Shown in pieces: positions 1-8,826 of a stretch of 64,000 nt of DNA. This DNA comes from Jannaschia sp. W003 (GTDB lineage: Bacteria; Pseudomonadota; Alphaproteobacteria; Rhodobacterales; Rhodobacteraceae), in NCBI RefSeq assembly GCF_025144335.1, contig NZ_CP083539.1, positions 745,501 to 809,500 of the forward strand, read 5' to 3'. Both the position numbers and the translations under genes were made by a program. Every line of letters starts with the position of its first letter. Positions within the stretch are counted from its first letter, which is position 1. The notes below the pieces were generated by a model. The model saw only the letters and a program-made list of their open reading frames with translations, ran no database searches and was not told the DNA's origin.

Positions 1-236
1 TTGGTGGCGATGTCTTGGGTGACGCGCTGGCGCAGCACGTTCTCCTCGAGGGTGACCCACTCGAGCGTGATGTCGGGGTTCTCGGCGGTGAAGTCGTCGG
101 TCAGGCCCTGCATGCGGACCATGTCGCCGTTGTTCACGGTGGCGATCGTGAGGGTCGTGGCGTGGGCGTCGGCGTGGGCCGAGCCGGCGACGAGCGTGAG
201 CGCCGTCGCTCCATAGAGCGCGTGCTTGAGTTTCAT
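1..236 (-). CDS. Polyol/sugar ABC transporter substrate-binding protein, N-terminal part (cut by window edge)
   Basis: The gene runs off the left edge, so only about 78 residues are visible. They begin with a Sec-type signal peptide (MKLKHALYGATALTLVAG, then a cut near the AHA that precedes DAHATTLTIATV), followed by a stretch with TIATVNNGDMVRMQ and EENVLRQRVTQDIATK. This matches, from family knowledge, the start of SmoE/MtlE-like binding proteins that capture sorbitol or mannitol in the periplasm for an ABC importer. The start ATG follows a GGAGGAC-like ribosome site. It lies 128 bp downstream of the LacI regulator and in the same direction, the usual layout for a regulated polyol operon whose permeases would lie outside the window. 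The exact substrate is inference. Confidence 0.8.
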   Translation of the reverse strand, partial: MKLKHALYGATALTLVAGSAHADAHATTLTIATVNNGDMVRMQGLTDDFTAENPDITLEWVTLEENVLRQRVTQDIAT

Positions 237-267
237 GGGTGTCCTCCCTGGACGGTCTAGTCGTGAC

Positions 268-308
268 GTGTGCGCATACCCAAATCACGCCCGGCGCATG
301 GCTGTCAA
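268..308 (-). promoter_or_regulatory. Candidate promoter with imperfect palindrome ahead of the binding-protein gene
   Basis: On the minus strand a consensus -35 (TTGACA, 303-308) is followed by only a weak AT-rich -10 (around 280-285). The imperfect 12-bp palindrome GTATGCGCACAC, centred on CG as LacI-family operators are, sits at 268-279. It differs in sequence from the better operator upstream of the regulator gene, so assignment to this LacI protein is tentative. Confidence 0.35.
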
Positions 309-364
309 CGCAAAATGTTTACCCGCGGCAAGTTCTGAGGGGAACCAATTCCCCGCAAGCGCGT

Positions 365-1393
365 TCAAGCGGATGCGCGCATGATGAGCCGGCCGGGATA
401 GGACACCTCGGCGCGCTCGCCGGGGGCGCCGCCGCTCTCGACCGCCTCCACCAGCGCCTCCACGCTGCGCTTCGCGATCGCGGTGTAATCCTGCGCCACC
501 GTGGTCAGCGAGGGCGTGGTGAAGCGCGCGAAGGGGTGGTCGTCGTGGCCCGCCACGCGCAGCGCCGCGCCCGACCCGCGCCCCACCCGGCGCCCCTTCT
601 CGTAGGCCGCCGCCAGGAGGCCGATGGCGAGGCGGTCGTTGGAGCACAGCACGGTGTCGGTCTCGAATCGCCGCTCCTCGAAGGCGCGCAGGCCGCCCGA
701 GTAGCCGATCTCCTCGAATCCCCACCCCGAGCCCTCCACGCGCACTACCCGCGGCTCGTGCCCGAGCCGCGTCATGGCCTCCTCGTAGGCCGTGCGGCGC
801 TTGCGGGCGTTGGGGTTCACGGGGGGCATCTCGAAGAAGCAGGGCGGCGAGCCCGTGCGGCACAAATAGTCAACCATGAGTGGAACGGACTGGAAGTTGT
901 CGGACCCCACGAAGGTCGCCCCGAGGCCCTCGATGTTGGCGTCGAACAGCACCGTGGGAACCTCGCGGCAGAAGCGCTCCACCGCGTCCCGGTCCGAGGT
1001 CCGCCCCAAGGGCGCGAGCAGCACGCCCGCGGGCTTGAGCGAGCGGAGGTTGTCGAAGATCTCGGCCTCGATCGCCGGGTCGCCGTGGGCGCTGAACAGC
1101 AGCGGCGAGAACCCCGCCTCGATCACCCGCGCCTCGATGTTGCGCGCCAGCTCCGCGAAGAACGGATCGGCCAGGAACGGCACCGCGATGCCCACGATCT
1201 TGGTGAGCCGCCGGTTCTGGTTCATCGCGTAGACGTTGGGGCGGAAGTCGTAGCGCTCCAGCGCGGACTCGATCCGCGCGCGCGTGGAGTCCCGCACGCT
1301 GGTGGGGTCGTGGAAGTACTTCGACACGGTCGGGCGGGACACCCCGCTGAGCCGGGCAAAGGTCTCCATGTTGGGGACTTTCTCCGGCGTCAT
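365..1393 (-). CDS. LacI-family transcriptional regulator
   Basis: 342 residues from the ATG at 1393, the normal length for the family. An upstream in-frame ATG would add 23 residues not seen in LacI proteins and would run into the promoter. The N-terminal helix-turn-helix is plain (ETFARLSGVSRPTVSKYFHD), followed by the hinge helix region and a periplasmic-binding-protein-like sugar sensor domain (IVGIAVPFLADPFFAELARN near residue 65). It lies directly upstream of a polyol/sugar ABC binding protein, so it probably represses that operon until the sugar binds. A perfect palindrome with central CG overlaps its own probable transcription start, which suggests autoregulation. The ligand is unknown. 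Confidence 0.9.
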   Translation of the reverse strand: MTPEKVPNMETFARLSGVSRPTVSKYFHDPTSVRDSTRARIESALERYDFRPNVYAMNQNRRLTKIVGIAVPFLADPFFAELARNIEARVIEAGFSPLLFSAHGDPAIEAEIFDNLRSLKPAGVLLAPLGRTSDRDAVERFCREVPTVLFDANIEGLGATFVGSDNFQSVPLMVDYLCRTGSPPCFFEMPPVNPNARKRRTAYEEAMTRLGHEPRVVRVEGSGWGFEEIGYSGGLRAFEERRFETDTVLCSNDRLAIGLLAAAYEKGRRVGRGSGAALRVAGHDDHPFARFTTPSLTTVAQDYTAIAKRSVEALVEAVESGGAPGERAEVSYPGRLIMRASA

Positions 1394-1461
1394 GGGTGCT
1401 CCCTGCGCGGGGCGCTGGCCCCGTTTCCGTACGCGCGGCACGCAACAAGGTGACGCGCGCA

Positions 1462-1473
1462 AATTTCGAAATT
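1462..1473. promoter_or_regulatory. Probable LacI-family operator
   Basis: Perfect 12-bp palindrome AATTTCGAAATT with the central CG typical of LacI-family operators, and strikingly AT-rich in this genome. It lies two bases downstream of the candidate -10 of the regulator gene, where a bound repressor would cover the transcription start. Confidence 0.7.
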
Positions 1474-1474
1474 G

Positions 1475-1504
1475 ACCTTAGGAAGGATCGGATCGCTGCG
1501 TCAA
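1475..1504 (-). promoter_or_regulatory. Candidate sigma-70 promoter of the LacI regulator gene
   Basis: Minus strand: -35 TTGACG (1499-1504), 18-bp spacer, -10 TAAGGT (1475-1480). The palindromic operator follows at once. The start codon of the regulator is about 80 bp downstream. Confidence 0.5.
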
Positions 1505-1557
1505 GCGTGGCGGGGGGCGCGGCCGGTGGCCCCGCCCGAGGGCGCCGTCCCGGGGCG

Positions 1558-2427
1558 TCAGGCGGCGCGCAGGCCCAGGATCGCGCGCGCCTCGGCGGGG
1601 GTCGCGATGGGCCGGCCATGGCGCGCGGCGGTCTCGGCGGCGCGCCGGACCAGCGCCGCGTTCGAGGGCGCGAGGCGTTCGCGGTCCAGCCGAACGTTGT
1701 CCTCGAGCCCGGTGCGAACGTGGCCACCCTCGGCCGCCGCCCAGTCGCCGACCTCGGCCTGGTGGCGCCCCACGCCGGCCGCGCACCAGGGCGCGTCCGC
1801 ACCGAACAGGTGCCGGTGCGCCGAGAGCATGGCGTCGAAGGCGTGGCGCGCGGCCGGAAGTGCGTTGCGCACGCCCAACACGAACTGGCAGTAGGGCGGC
1901 CGCGCCGGGTCCGAGGCGCCGGGCGCGGTGGGCAGGCGCCCCGCGCGCCAGAGGGCGTGGGCCTGCCAGAGGTGGCTGAGGTCGAAGCACTCGATCTCCG
2001 GGACGACGTCGTGGGCCGTCATCTCGGTAGCCAACCAGTCCACCAGGTCGGGCGGGTTCTCGTAGACGCGGGTGGGGAAGTTGTTCGACCCCACCGAAAG
2101 CGAGCACATGTCGGGGCGCAGCGGGATCATGCCGCCCCGCTCGCGCCCCGCACCCGAGCGACCGCCCGTGCTCAGCTGCACGATCATGCCGGGGCAGGCG
2201 CGCTCGATGCCCTCCTTGAGCCGGGCGAAGCGCTCGGGGTCGGAGGTGGGCGTGCCGTCGTCCTCGCGCACGTGGCAGTGGGCGATGCTGGCGCCCGCCT
2301 CGAAGGCCTCCCTGGTGCTCTCGATCTGCTCGGCCACCGTGATCGGCACGGCGGGGTTGTCGCGCTTCTGCGGCACCGAGCCGGTGATCGCGACGCAGAG
2401 GATCACGGGACCGTGCGGGTGGGACAT
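1558..2427 (-). CDS. BKACE-family beta-keto acid cleavage enzyme (DUF849)
   Basis: 289 residues, a normal length for 3-keto-5-aminohexanoate cleavage enzyme (Kce)-like proteins. These zinc TIM-barrel enzymes condense a beta-keto acid with acetyl-CoA and release acetoacetate plus a new acyl-CoA. The zinc-binding HCHVRE motif is at residues 50-54, with VQLSTGGR further on and a conserved GHVRTGLEDN near the C-terminus. The family acts on many substrates (3-keto-5-aminohexanoate, dehydrocarnitine, beta-keto adipate), so the real one cannot be read here. It lies 78 bp downstream of the aldehyde oxidoreductase genes on the same strand and may share their transcript, hinting that an oxidised aldehyde product feeds a keto acid route. 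That link is inference. Confidence 0.88.
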   Translation of the reverse strand: MSHPHGPVILCVAITGSVPQKRDNPAVPITVAEQIESTREAFEAGASIAHCHVREDDGTPTSDPERFARLKEGIERACPGMIVQLSTGGRSGAGRERGGMIPLRPDMCSLSVGSNNFPTRVYENPPDLVDWLATEMTAHDVVPEIECFDLSHLWQAHALWRAGRLPTAPGASDPARPPYCQFVLGVRNALPAARHAFDAMLSAHRHLFGADAPWCAAGVGRHQAEVGDWAAAEGGHVRTGLEDNVRLDRERLAPSNAALVRRAAETAARHGRPIATPAEARAILGLRAA

Positions 2428-2505
2428 GGGGATTCCGGTGCGGCGGGGAGTGCGGCGAGGATCGGCGGGCGGGCGGGCGGAGTCAACGCCGCCCGCCCGC
2501 CGCCG

Positions 2506-4698
2506 TCACGCGTCCTCGGGCAGCCCGGCCAGCACCTTGTCGAGCATCGCGGGAAGGTCGCGGACGCGCACGCCGGTTGCCGAATAGATGGCGTTCACCA
2601 CCGCGGCGGCCGAGCCGCAGATGCCCAGCTCGCCGATGCCCTTGGCCTGCATCGGGTTGGCCCAGGGGTCGCGCTCCTCCAGGAGGTTCACGGTCATCTG
2701 CGGCACGTCGAGGTTCACCGGCAGGTGGTACTCGGCGAGGTCGCGGTTGACGACGTGCCCGTCGCGGGGGTCGTGGATCAGCTCCTCGGTCAGCGCCATG
2801 CCGATGCCGAAGGTCATGCCGCCCAGGCACTGCGATCGCGCGGTCTTGGGGTTCAGGATGCGCCCTGCGGCGAAGCTGCCGTGCATCCGGCGCACGCGGG
2901 TCTCGCCGGTCACGGCGTTCACGCCCACCTCGCAGAAGTAGGCGCCCCAGGTGGCCTGGCGCACGGCGTCGCCGGTCTCGCCCGGCTCGATGTGGCCCTC
3001 GCCGGCCACGGGGCCGTCCATGATCTCGGCCAGCGCCACGGCGCGGTTGCCGGCGACCGCGCGCCCGTCCTTGAGGGTCAGCTCCTCCTCGGTGCAGTCC
3101 ATCTTGGCGGCCAGCAGCGTGCGCAGGTCGCGGCAGGCGAGGTAGACCGAGGAGCCGGAGGACGACGCGCCCCACGATCCGCCCGATCCGGGGCCCTGCG
3201 GGAACTCCGAATCGCCCAGCCGAGTCTCGACGTTGCGGGGGTCGAGGCCCAGCATCTCGGCGGCAAGCTGGGTCAGGATGGCGTAGGTTCCGGTGCCGAT
3301 GTCGGTCATGTCGGTCTCGACCACGGCGCGCCCCTCGGGGTGGAGCGTCACGCGGGCCTTCGCCTCGCCGATCATGTTGACGCGCACGGCGGAGGCCATG
3401 CCCTGGCCGATGAGCCACTCGCCCTCGCGGCGCGAGGCGGGCGCGGGCATCGAGGCGTCCCAGCCGAAGCTTTTCGCCCCATCGTCGAGGGCCTCGCGCA
3501 GCATGTTCGACGAGAAGGGGATGCCCTGCGAGGGGTCCTCGGCGGGCACGTTGCGGCGGCGCAGCTCGACCGCGTCGACGCCGGCGGCCACGGCCAGCTC
3601 GTCCATCGCGATCTCGAAGGCGGCCACGCCCACGGCCTCCCCCGGCGCGCGCACCGAGCCCGCGCAGGTGCGGCTGATGCGGGCGATGTGATGGCCGATC
3701 ACGCGGTTGGCGCCTTGGTACGTAAATGCCGTCGCCTGCGTCACCGGCTCCGAGAAGCTCTCGTCAGGCAGGTTGCTGACCCAGGCCTCGTGGCCCACGC
3801 CCGAGAGGCGCCCCTCGGCGTCGGCGGCGAGGCGGATGCGCTGGCGGGTCTCGGAGCGGCGCATGGTCGCCTCGAACACCTGCTGGCGGGTCAGCGCCAC
3901 GGCCACCGGGGCGCCCAGCTCGCGCGCTGCCACGGCCGCGCCGATGGCGTCGGGGGCGATGCCGAGCTTCGAGCCGAAGCCGCCGCCGACGTAAGGCGAC
4001 AGGATGCGCACGTTGGCCGGGTCGATGCCCACCGCGTCGGCGATCTCGTTGCGGTTGTAGTTCAGCATCTGGCAGGCGGCGCGGATCGTCAGTCGGTCGC
4101 CGTCCCACTGGGCGATGGTGGCGTGCGGCTCCATGGCCGCGGAGTTGTGGCCGGGGGTGGTGAACGCGGCGTCCACGGTGTGGGCCGCCGACGCCATGGC
4201 CGCCTCCAGGTCGCCCTGGCTGGACTGCTTGGCGTCGGGGGTCTCGTAGCTCTCGGGATGGACAGGGGCGCGGTCGGCGTCCTCGATCCGCAGGCGCACG
4301 GCGGCGGCCGCGGCACGGGCGGCCTCGAAGGTCTCGGCCACGGCGAGGGCGACGGGCTGGCCCACGTAGTAAACATCGCGGTCGGGCTGAACCGGGGCCT
4401 CGTCGGCGGTACCCTGGCAGGGATTGCGCGCGAGGCGCCCGCCCAGGAACACGCCGCGCACGCCTGCCATGGCGCGGGCCTCGGCGTCGTCCATGTCGGC
4501 CACGCGGCCGATGCGGTCCGCGCGCACGAAGTAGCCGTGGAGCATGCCCTCGGGCTGGACCTCGTGGGCGTAAGGCGCCTTGCCGGAGACCTTCAGCGGT
4601 CCGTCGGGGCGGTCCATGGGCGTGCCGAGCACGCCCTGCGCCATGTCGTCGAGGCGGTTCGCGCGGTCGGGCGCGTCCATCTTGTGGTGCACGGTCAT
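2506..4698 (-). CDS. Molybdenum cofactor-binding subunit of a xanthine oxidase-family aldehyde oxidoreductase (PaoC-like), cluster 1
   Basis: 730 residues, almost exactly the length of E. coli PaoC. The first part is the aldehyde oxidase a/b hammerhead domain ([20 protein letters not shown]). The molybdopterin-binding half has YVGGGFGSK near residue 235 and the catalytic glutamate motif [10 protein letters not shown] near residue 685. The family hydroxylates aldehydes or N-heterocycles using molybdopterin cytosine dinucleotide. The ATG at 4698 overlaps the FAD subunit stop as ATGA, which fixes the start; a longer upstream reading frame in the same register is only a shadow of that gene. No XdhC/PaoD chaperone is nearby. 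The substrate is unknown. Confidence 0.92.
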   Translation of the reverse strand: MTVHHKMDAPDRANRLDDMAQGVLGTPMDRPDGPLKVSGKAPYAHEVQPEGMLHGYFVRADRIGRVADMDDAEARAMAGVRGVFLGGRLARNPCQGTADEAPVQPDRDVYYVGQPVALAVAETFEAARAAAAAVRLRIEDADRAPVHPESYETPDAKQSSQGDLEAAMASAAHTVDAAFTTPGHNSAAMEPHATIAQWDGDRLTIRAACQMLNYNRNEIADAVGIDPANVRILSPYVGGGFGSKLGIAPDAIGAAVAARELGAPVAVALTRQQVFEATMRRSETRQRIRLAADAEGRLSGVGHEAWVSNLPDESFSEPVTQATAFTYQGANRVIGHHIARISRTCAGSVRAPGEAVGVAAFEIAMDELAVAAGVDAVELRRRNVPAEDPSQGIPFSSNMLREALDDGAKSFGWDASMPAPASRREGEWLIGQGMASAVRVNMIGEAKARVTLHPEGRAVVETDMTDIGTGTYAILTQLAAEMLGLDPRNVETRLGDSEFPQGPGSGGSWGASSSGSSVYLACRDLRTLLAAKMDCTEEELTLKDGRAVAGNRAVALAEIMDGPVAGEGHIEPGETGDAVRQATWGAYFCEVGVNAVTGETRVRRMHGSFAAGRILNPKTARSQCLGGMTFGIGMALTEELIHDPRDGHVVNRDLAEYHLPVNLDVPQMTVNLLEERDPWANPMQAKGIGELGICGSAAAVVNAIYSATGVRVRDLPAMLDKVLAGLPEDA

Positions 4699-5651
4699 TG
4701 CGTGAGCTCCCGGAGGACGGCGCGCAGGGTGCGCCGGAAGAGGGGGATCTTGAAGTCGTTGCCGCCCTGCCCGCGGGCGTCGCGCAGGAGGAGGTCGGCG
4801 GCGGCGTCGAAGGTCTCGGAGGTCGGCTCGCGGCCGGCGAGCATCGCCTCGACCTCCGGATCGCGCCACGGCTTGTGTGCCACGCCCCCGAAGGCCAGCG
4901 CGGCTTGGGCGATGCGTCCGTCCTTCACGGCGACGATGCCCGCCACGGAGACCAGCGCGAAGGCGTAGGAGGCGCGGTCGCGCACCTTGCGGTAGGTCTG
5001 CCGACCCGGCGGGGGCGGGGGCAGCGTCACGGCGACGATCAGCTCGCCCTCGCGCAGCTCGGTCTCCACGTGGGGCGTGTCGCCCGGCAGGCGGTGGAAG
5101 TCGCGGATCGGAATCGTGCGTGTGCCGCCGGGGCCCTCCACCTCGACGGAGGCGTCCAGCGCCTGCATGGCCACGGCCATGTCCGAGGGGTGCGTGGCGA
5201 TGCAGTGCTCCGAGGCCCCGAGGATGGCGTGGAGCCGCGTGGCGCCCCCGATCGCGGCGCAGCCCGAGCCGGGCTCGCGCTTGTTGCAGGGCGAGGCGAC
5301 GTCCTGGAAGTAGTAGCAGCGCGTGCGCTGGAGCAGGTTGCCCCCGGTGGTGGCCATGTTGCGGAGCTGGCCACTCGCGCCCGCCAGCAGGGCACGCGCC
5401 AGCACGGGGTAGTCGCGCCGCACGCGGGCGTCGGCGGCGAGGTCGCTGTTGGGGACCAGCGCGCCGATGCGCAGGCCGCCCCGGTGATCCTCGATGCCCC
5501 GCAGGTCGAGGCGGGTGACGTCGACCAGCCGCTCCGGCGTCTCGACGCCCAGCTTCATCAGGTCCAGCAGGTTGGTGCCCCCGGCGATGAACCGGGTCTT
5601 GCCGACGGCCTCGGCGACGGTGCCGGCGCGCTCGTACGCGAAGGTCCTCAT
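4695..5651 (-). CDS. FAD-binding subunit of the aldehyde oxidoreductase (PaoB-like), cluster 1
   Basis: 318 residues, the same length as PaoB. It starts with the CO-dehydrogenase flavoprotein fold ([20 protein letters not shown]) and has [16 protein letters not shown] followed by [12 protein letters not shown] and [10 protein letters not shown]. The four cysteines in these motifs are those that bind the extra [4Fe-4S] cluster in PaoB-type subunits. It passes electrons from the 2Fe-2S subunit to FAD and on to an acceptor. ATG at 5651 overlaps the stop of the 2Fe-2S gene by four bases, and its own stop overlaps the Mo-subunit start as ATGA, so the three genes are translationally coupled. Confidence 0.92.
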   Translation of the reverse strand: MRTFAYERAGTVAEAVGKTRFIAGGTNLLDLMKLGVETPERLVDVTRLDLRGIEDHRGGLRIGALVPNSDLAADARVRRDYPVLARALLAGASGQLRNMATTGGNLLQRTRCYYFQDVASPCNKREPGSGCAAIGGATRLHAILGASEHCIATHPSDMAVAMQALDASVEVEGPGGTRTIPIRDFHRLPGDTPHVETELREGELIVAVTLPPPPPGRQTYRKVRDRASYAFALVSVAGIVAVKDGRIAQAALAFGGVAHKPWRDPEVEAMLAGREPTSETFDAAADLLLRDARGQGGNDFKIPLFRRTLRAVLRELTQ

Positions 5652-6166
5652 TCCGCGGCCTCCTTCGCGCCGGCCACGTCGCGGATGGCGTCGACGATGT
5701 TGGGGTAGGCGGCGCAGCGGCAGAGGTTGCCGGACATGCGCTCGCCGATCTCCTCCGTCGTGAGCGCAGCGCCGCCCTCCAGGTCCTCGGTGACCACCGA
5801 GGGCCAGCCCGCGCGCACCTCGTCCAGCATCGCCGTAGCCGAGCAGATCTGCCCCGGCGTGCAGTAGCCGCACTGGTAGCCGTCGTGGCGCACGAAGGCA
5901 TCCTGCAGGGGCGACAGGCGGCCCGGCTCGCCCAATCCTTCGACGGTGGTGATCTCGACCCCGTCCATCATGCAGACGAGGCTGAGGCAGGCGTTGATGC
6001 GCCGCCCGTCCGCGATCACCGTGCAGGCCCCGCACTGGCCGTGGTCGCAGCCCTTCTTGGACCCGGTCAGCCCGAGGTGGTTGCGCAAGGCATCGAGCAG
6101 CGTGGTACGCGGATCGGCGCGGAGCCGGTGCTCCTGGCCGTTGATGGTGAGGGTGGTCTCGATCAT
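5648..6166 (-). CDS. 2Fe-2S subunit of the aldehyde oxidoreductase (PaoA-like, no Tat signal), cluster 1
   Basis: 172 residues. The plant-type ferredoxin domain has the cysteine set [12 protein letters not shown]...CLSLVC, and the second helical 2Fe-2S domain has [12 protein letters not shown] and [15 protein letters not shown]. The chosen ATG (6166) starts [13 protein letters not shown] directly at the domain. The 38 codons upstream in frame contain no recognisable twin-arginine signal, so unlike E. coli PaoA and unlike the second cluster in this window, this enzyme is probably cytoplasmic. First gene of a three-gene unit transcribed leftwards. Confidence 0.9.
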   Translation of the reverse strand: MIETTLTINGQEHRLRADPRTTLLDALRNHLGLTGSKKGCDHGQCGACTVIADGRRINACLSLVCMMDGVEITTVEGLGEPGRLSPLQDAFVRHDGYQCGYCTPGQICSATAMLDEVRAGWPSVVTEDLEGGAALTTEEIGERMSGNLCRCAAYPNIVDAIRDVAGAKEAAE

Positions 6167-6291
6167 ATGGGCGTCCTCCGAGGTCGCGGTCCCCAGGGGA
6201 CGTAGCGGCGGGCGGGCGGACGGAAAGGCCCGCTGCCGCGACGGCGGGGTCTTGCGCGCGCCGCCCGGGCCGGGGCACACCGCCGGGGCGC

Positions 6292-6368
6292 GGGCCCATA
6301 GCTCAACTGGATAGAGCAGCCGACTTCTAATCGGCAGGTTGAGGGTTCGAGTCCTTCTGGGCCCGCCA
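6292..6368 (+). tRNA. tRNA-Arg (anticodon TCT)
   Basis: 77 nt including an encoded CCA. The 7-bp acceptor stem GGGCCCA/TGGGCCC pairs perfectly, the anticodon stem GCCGA/TCGGC encloses the loop CTTCTAA (anticodon TCT), and the T arm contains GGTTCGAGTCC. It reads AGA codons, which are rare in this GC-rich DNA. It sits between two minus-strand operons. Confidence 0.97.
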
Positions 6369-6382
6369 GCTCCCGAATGCCG

Positions 6383-7663
6383 TCAGAGCGCCGCCCGCAC
6401 CGCGGCGCGCCAGTCCGCGCGGGCGAAGAGGGCAGGGTCCATCCCCGGCACGGCGGCGAGCGCGGCGACGGGGTCGGGGGCTGCGACCACCGCGCGCAAC
6501 GCGTCCGCCATCGGATCGCTCAGGGCGTCGGTGGCCATGTGGCGGATCCACAGGGCGCAGGCCTCGGCGAAGGTCGCCCCGTCGCCTCCGGCCTCCAGTG
6601 TCTCCCGCGCCGGCTCGAAGATGCGCTGGGGCAACTTCTGGCTGCCGTCGGCGGCGATCTGGGCGCAGCGGTGGGCGATGGCCGGGTTGCGGAACCGCTC
6701 CAGGAGGGCGCGGGCGTAGGCGTCCGTGTCCAGCCCCGCGGGCAGGGTGCGCGCCGCAGCCGCCATGTGCCGCTCCACCAGAGCGGCGAGGGGCGAGGCC
6801 ATCACGTCGCGCACGCACTCGTGTCCCGCATCGAGTCCCGCATAGGCGACGAGCGAATGCGCCCCGTTGAGCATCCGCAGCTTCATGGCCTCGAAGGGCG
6901 CCACGTCGGCGACCAGCTCGGCGCCCGCCCGCTCCCACGGGGGGCGGGGGCCTCCGAACCGGTCCTCGATCACCCACTGGCGGAACGGCTCGGTCTCGGT
7001 GGCGAGCGGGTCGGGGCGGCCCAGGGACTCAGCCGCCAGCGCGCGGGCGTCGTCGCCGGCGGCGGGGGTGATGCGGTCCACCATGGAGGAGGGGAAGGTG
7101 AACGTCTCCGCGATCCACCCCGCGAGGCTTGGGTCGAGGCGGCGCGCGTGGTCGTCCACCGCGCGGGCGAGCAGGGCGCCGTTGGCGTGGAGGTTGTCGC
7201 AGCTCAGCAGCGTCAGCCCCGGCAGGCCGGTGGCGCGGCGCAGGCGGGCGGCCTCGACGACGAGGCCGGTGACGCCCTCGGGCGCCCGCGGGGCGGCGAG
7301 GTCGGCGGCGACGCGGGGGGCCTCCGCGTCCAGCCCGCCCGTGACGCGGTCGATGCCGTAGCCCTTCTCGGTCACGGTCAGGGTCACGACGTGGGTGCCC
7401 GCATCGGCCATCAGCGCGGCCACCTCGGCGCCGCGCCCCGGCAGGGCGTGGACGCAGGAAACGGCGTCGATGCGCTGCACCTCCGGACCGCCCGGCGCGC
7501 GGATCACCAGCCCGTAGGCAAGGCCCGCCGCCGCATGGGCCGCCGCGGGCTTCGGATCGCGCATGGCGACCGCCTCGACGTGCCAGCCTTCGCCCGCCTC
7601 CTGGGTGTAGGCCGCCTGATGCGCCCGGTGGAAGGCGCCGAAGCCCAGGTGGACGACCCTCAC
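6383..7663 (-). CDS. uxuB: Mannitol dehydrogenase-family protein, probable fructuronate reductase
   Basis: 426 residues of the polyol-specific long-chain dehydrogenase family. VVHLGFGAFHRAHQAAYTQ at the N-terminus is the NAD-binding region, and the middle has LTVTEKGYG, LSCDNLHANG and KLRMLNGAHSL with the conserved lysine, asparagine and histidine of the catalytic domain. Fructuronate reductase interconverts D-fructuronate and D-mannonate. The start GTG at 7663 overlaps the uxuA stop as GTGA. Coupling to mannonate dehydratase is what favours UxuB over mannitol or arabinitol dehydrogenase. No uxaC, kdgK or uronate transporter is in view. Confidence 0.88.
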   Translation of the reverse strand: MRVVHLGFGAFHRAHQAAYTQEAGEGWHVEAVAMRDPKPAAAHAAAGLAYGLVIRAPGGPEVQRIDAVSCVHALPGRGAEVAALMADAGTHVVTLTVTEKGYGIDRVTGGLDAEAPRVAADLAAPRAPEGVTGLVVEAARLRRATGLPGLTLLSCDNLHANGALLARAVDDHARRLDPSLAGWIAETFTFPSSMVDRITPAAGDDARALAAESLGRPDPLATETEPFRQWVIEDRFGGPRPPWERAGAELVADVAPFEAMKLRMLNGAHSLVAYAGLDAGHECVRDVMASPLAALVERHMAAAARTLPAGLDTDAYARALLERFRNPAIAHRCAQIAADGSQKLPQRIFEPARETLEAGGDGATFAEACALWIRHMATDALSDPMADALRAVVAAPDPVAALAAVPGMDPALFARADWRAAVRAAL

Positions 7664-8826
7664 CGCAGCGCCGCCATCACGCCGCGCAGCTCCGCCAGCC
7701 CACGCAGGCGGCCCACGGCCGGGTAGCCCGGCGCGCTGCGGGCGCCGTGGTCGGTGAGCAGGCGCTGCCCGTGGTCGGGCCGCATATGGATCGCGCCCCC
7801 GTGCCCGCCCGCGGCGCGGCGCCCCTCCTCGGCCAGCAGCGCGCGCACCACGGCCACCATGTCGGTGGAGCCGCCGAGGTGGTCGTCCTCGAAGAACGAG
7901 CCGGGCACGGTGTCGTCCTCGCGCCGCACGTTGCGCAGGTGGGCGAAGCGGACGTGGGGCCCGAGGCGGGTGGCCATGCCCGGCAGGTCCACGTCGCCCC
8001 GCGCGCCCAGCGAGCCGGTGCAGAAGGTGATGCCGTTGCTGGGCGACGGATGGGCGGCGACGAGGGCGCGGTAGTCCTCCTCGGTGGACAGGATGCGCGG
8101 CAGGCCGAAGAGCGGCCAGGGCGGGTCGTCGGGATGGGCGCACAGCGCGATGCCGAGGCGCTCGGCCTCGGGCACCACCGCGTCGAGGAAGGCGCGGAGG
8201 TTTGCGCGCAAGGCGCCCGCGTCGATGCCCTCGTAGCGGGCGAGGGCGCCGCGGAAGGTCTCGGGCGTCCAGTGCTCCTCGGAGCCGGGCAGGCCGGCGA
8301 GGATGGTCTCGGTGAGGCGCGCGCGGTCCGCGTCCGTCCACCCGGCGGCGCGGCGGTCCGCCTCCTCGGCGACGGCGTCCGCGTAGTCGTCCGACGCGCG
8401 GCCGAGCACCTGCCGGTCCCAGGCGGCGAAGTCGGCGAGGTCGAAGCGCAGGGCGGTGGCGCCCGAGGGGCGGGGCCAGCCGAGGTCCGTCCGGGTCCAG
8501 TCCAGCACCGGCATGAAGTTGTAGCAGACCGTGCGGATGCCCTCGGCGGCGAGCGCGGCGAGCGAGCGGCGGTAGGCGTCGAGATGGGCCTCGCGCTCGG
8601 GCGCGGCGGTCTTGACCGCCTCGGAGACGGGCAGGCTCTCGACCACCTCCCAGCGCAGCCCCGCCTCCTCGATCATCCGGCGGCGGGCGGCGACCTCGCT
8701 CCGCTCCCACGGCTGGCCGGGGGCGACGTGGTGGAGGGCGGTGACGATGCCGGTGGCGCCGGTCTGGCGCACGTCCCCCAGGGTCACGGCATCGTTCGGG
8801 CCGAACCAGCGCCAGCATTCGATCAC
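7660..8826 (-). CDS. uxuA: Mannonate dehydratase
   Basis: 388 residues beginning MIECWRWFGPNDAVTLGDVR, the hallmark start of UxuA, with GATGIVTALHHV next. It converts D-mannonate to 2-keto-3-deoxygluconate in hexuronate catabolism, using Mn2+ or Fe2+ in a TIM barrel. Conserved features include CYNFMPVLDWTRTDL, ALCAHPDDPPW, FCTGSLG and FAHLRNV, which supply metal and substrate ligands. The start codon is GTG at 8826. It is followed directly by the overlapping uxuB. No regulator lies beside it. Confidence 0.95.
   Translation of the reverse strand: MIECWRWFGPNDAVTLGDVRQTGATGIVTALHHVAPGQPWERSEVAARRRMIEEAGLRWEVVESLPVSEAVKTAAPEREAHLDAYRRSLAALAAEGIRTVCYNFMPVLDWTRTDLGWPRPSGATALRFDLADFAAWDRQVLGRASDDYADAVAEEADRRAAGWTDADRARLTETILAGLPGSEEHWTPETFRGALARYEGIDAGALRANLRAFLDAVVPEAERLGIALCAHPDDPPWPLFGLPRILSTEEDYRALVAAHPSPSNGITFCTGSLGARGDVDLPGMATRLGPHVRFAHLRNVRREDDTVPGSFFEDDHLGGSTDMVAVVRALLAEEGRRAAGGHGGAIHMRPDHGQRLLTDHGARSAPGYPAVGRLRGLAELRGVMAALR

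Noticed and set aside
1396..4968. A 1190-codon open frame on the plus strand opposite the BKACE and Mo-subunit genes
   Set aside because: It is rich in His, Arg, Gly and Val with no domain, and mirrors well-identified genes on the minus strand; high GC makes stop codons rare in such frames.
2506..5901. A single 1131-residue protein covering the Mo subunit and part of the FAD subunit
   Set aside because: Only the part from 4698 down has family similarity; the front is an Arg/Ala-rich shadow of the FAD gene.
6383..8818. An 811-residue uxuA-uxuB fusion
   Set aside because: The front half is out of frame with real uxuA; the GTGA overlap shows two separate proteins.
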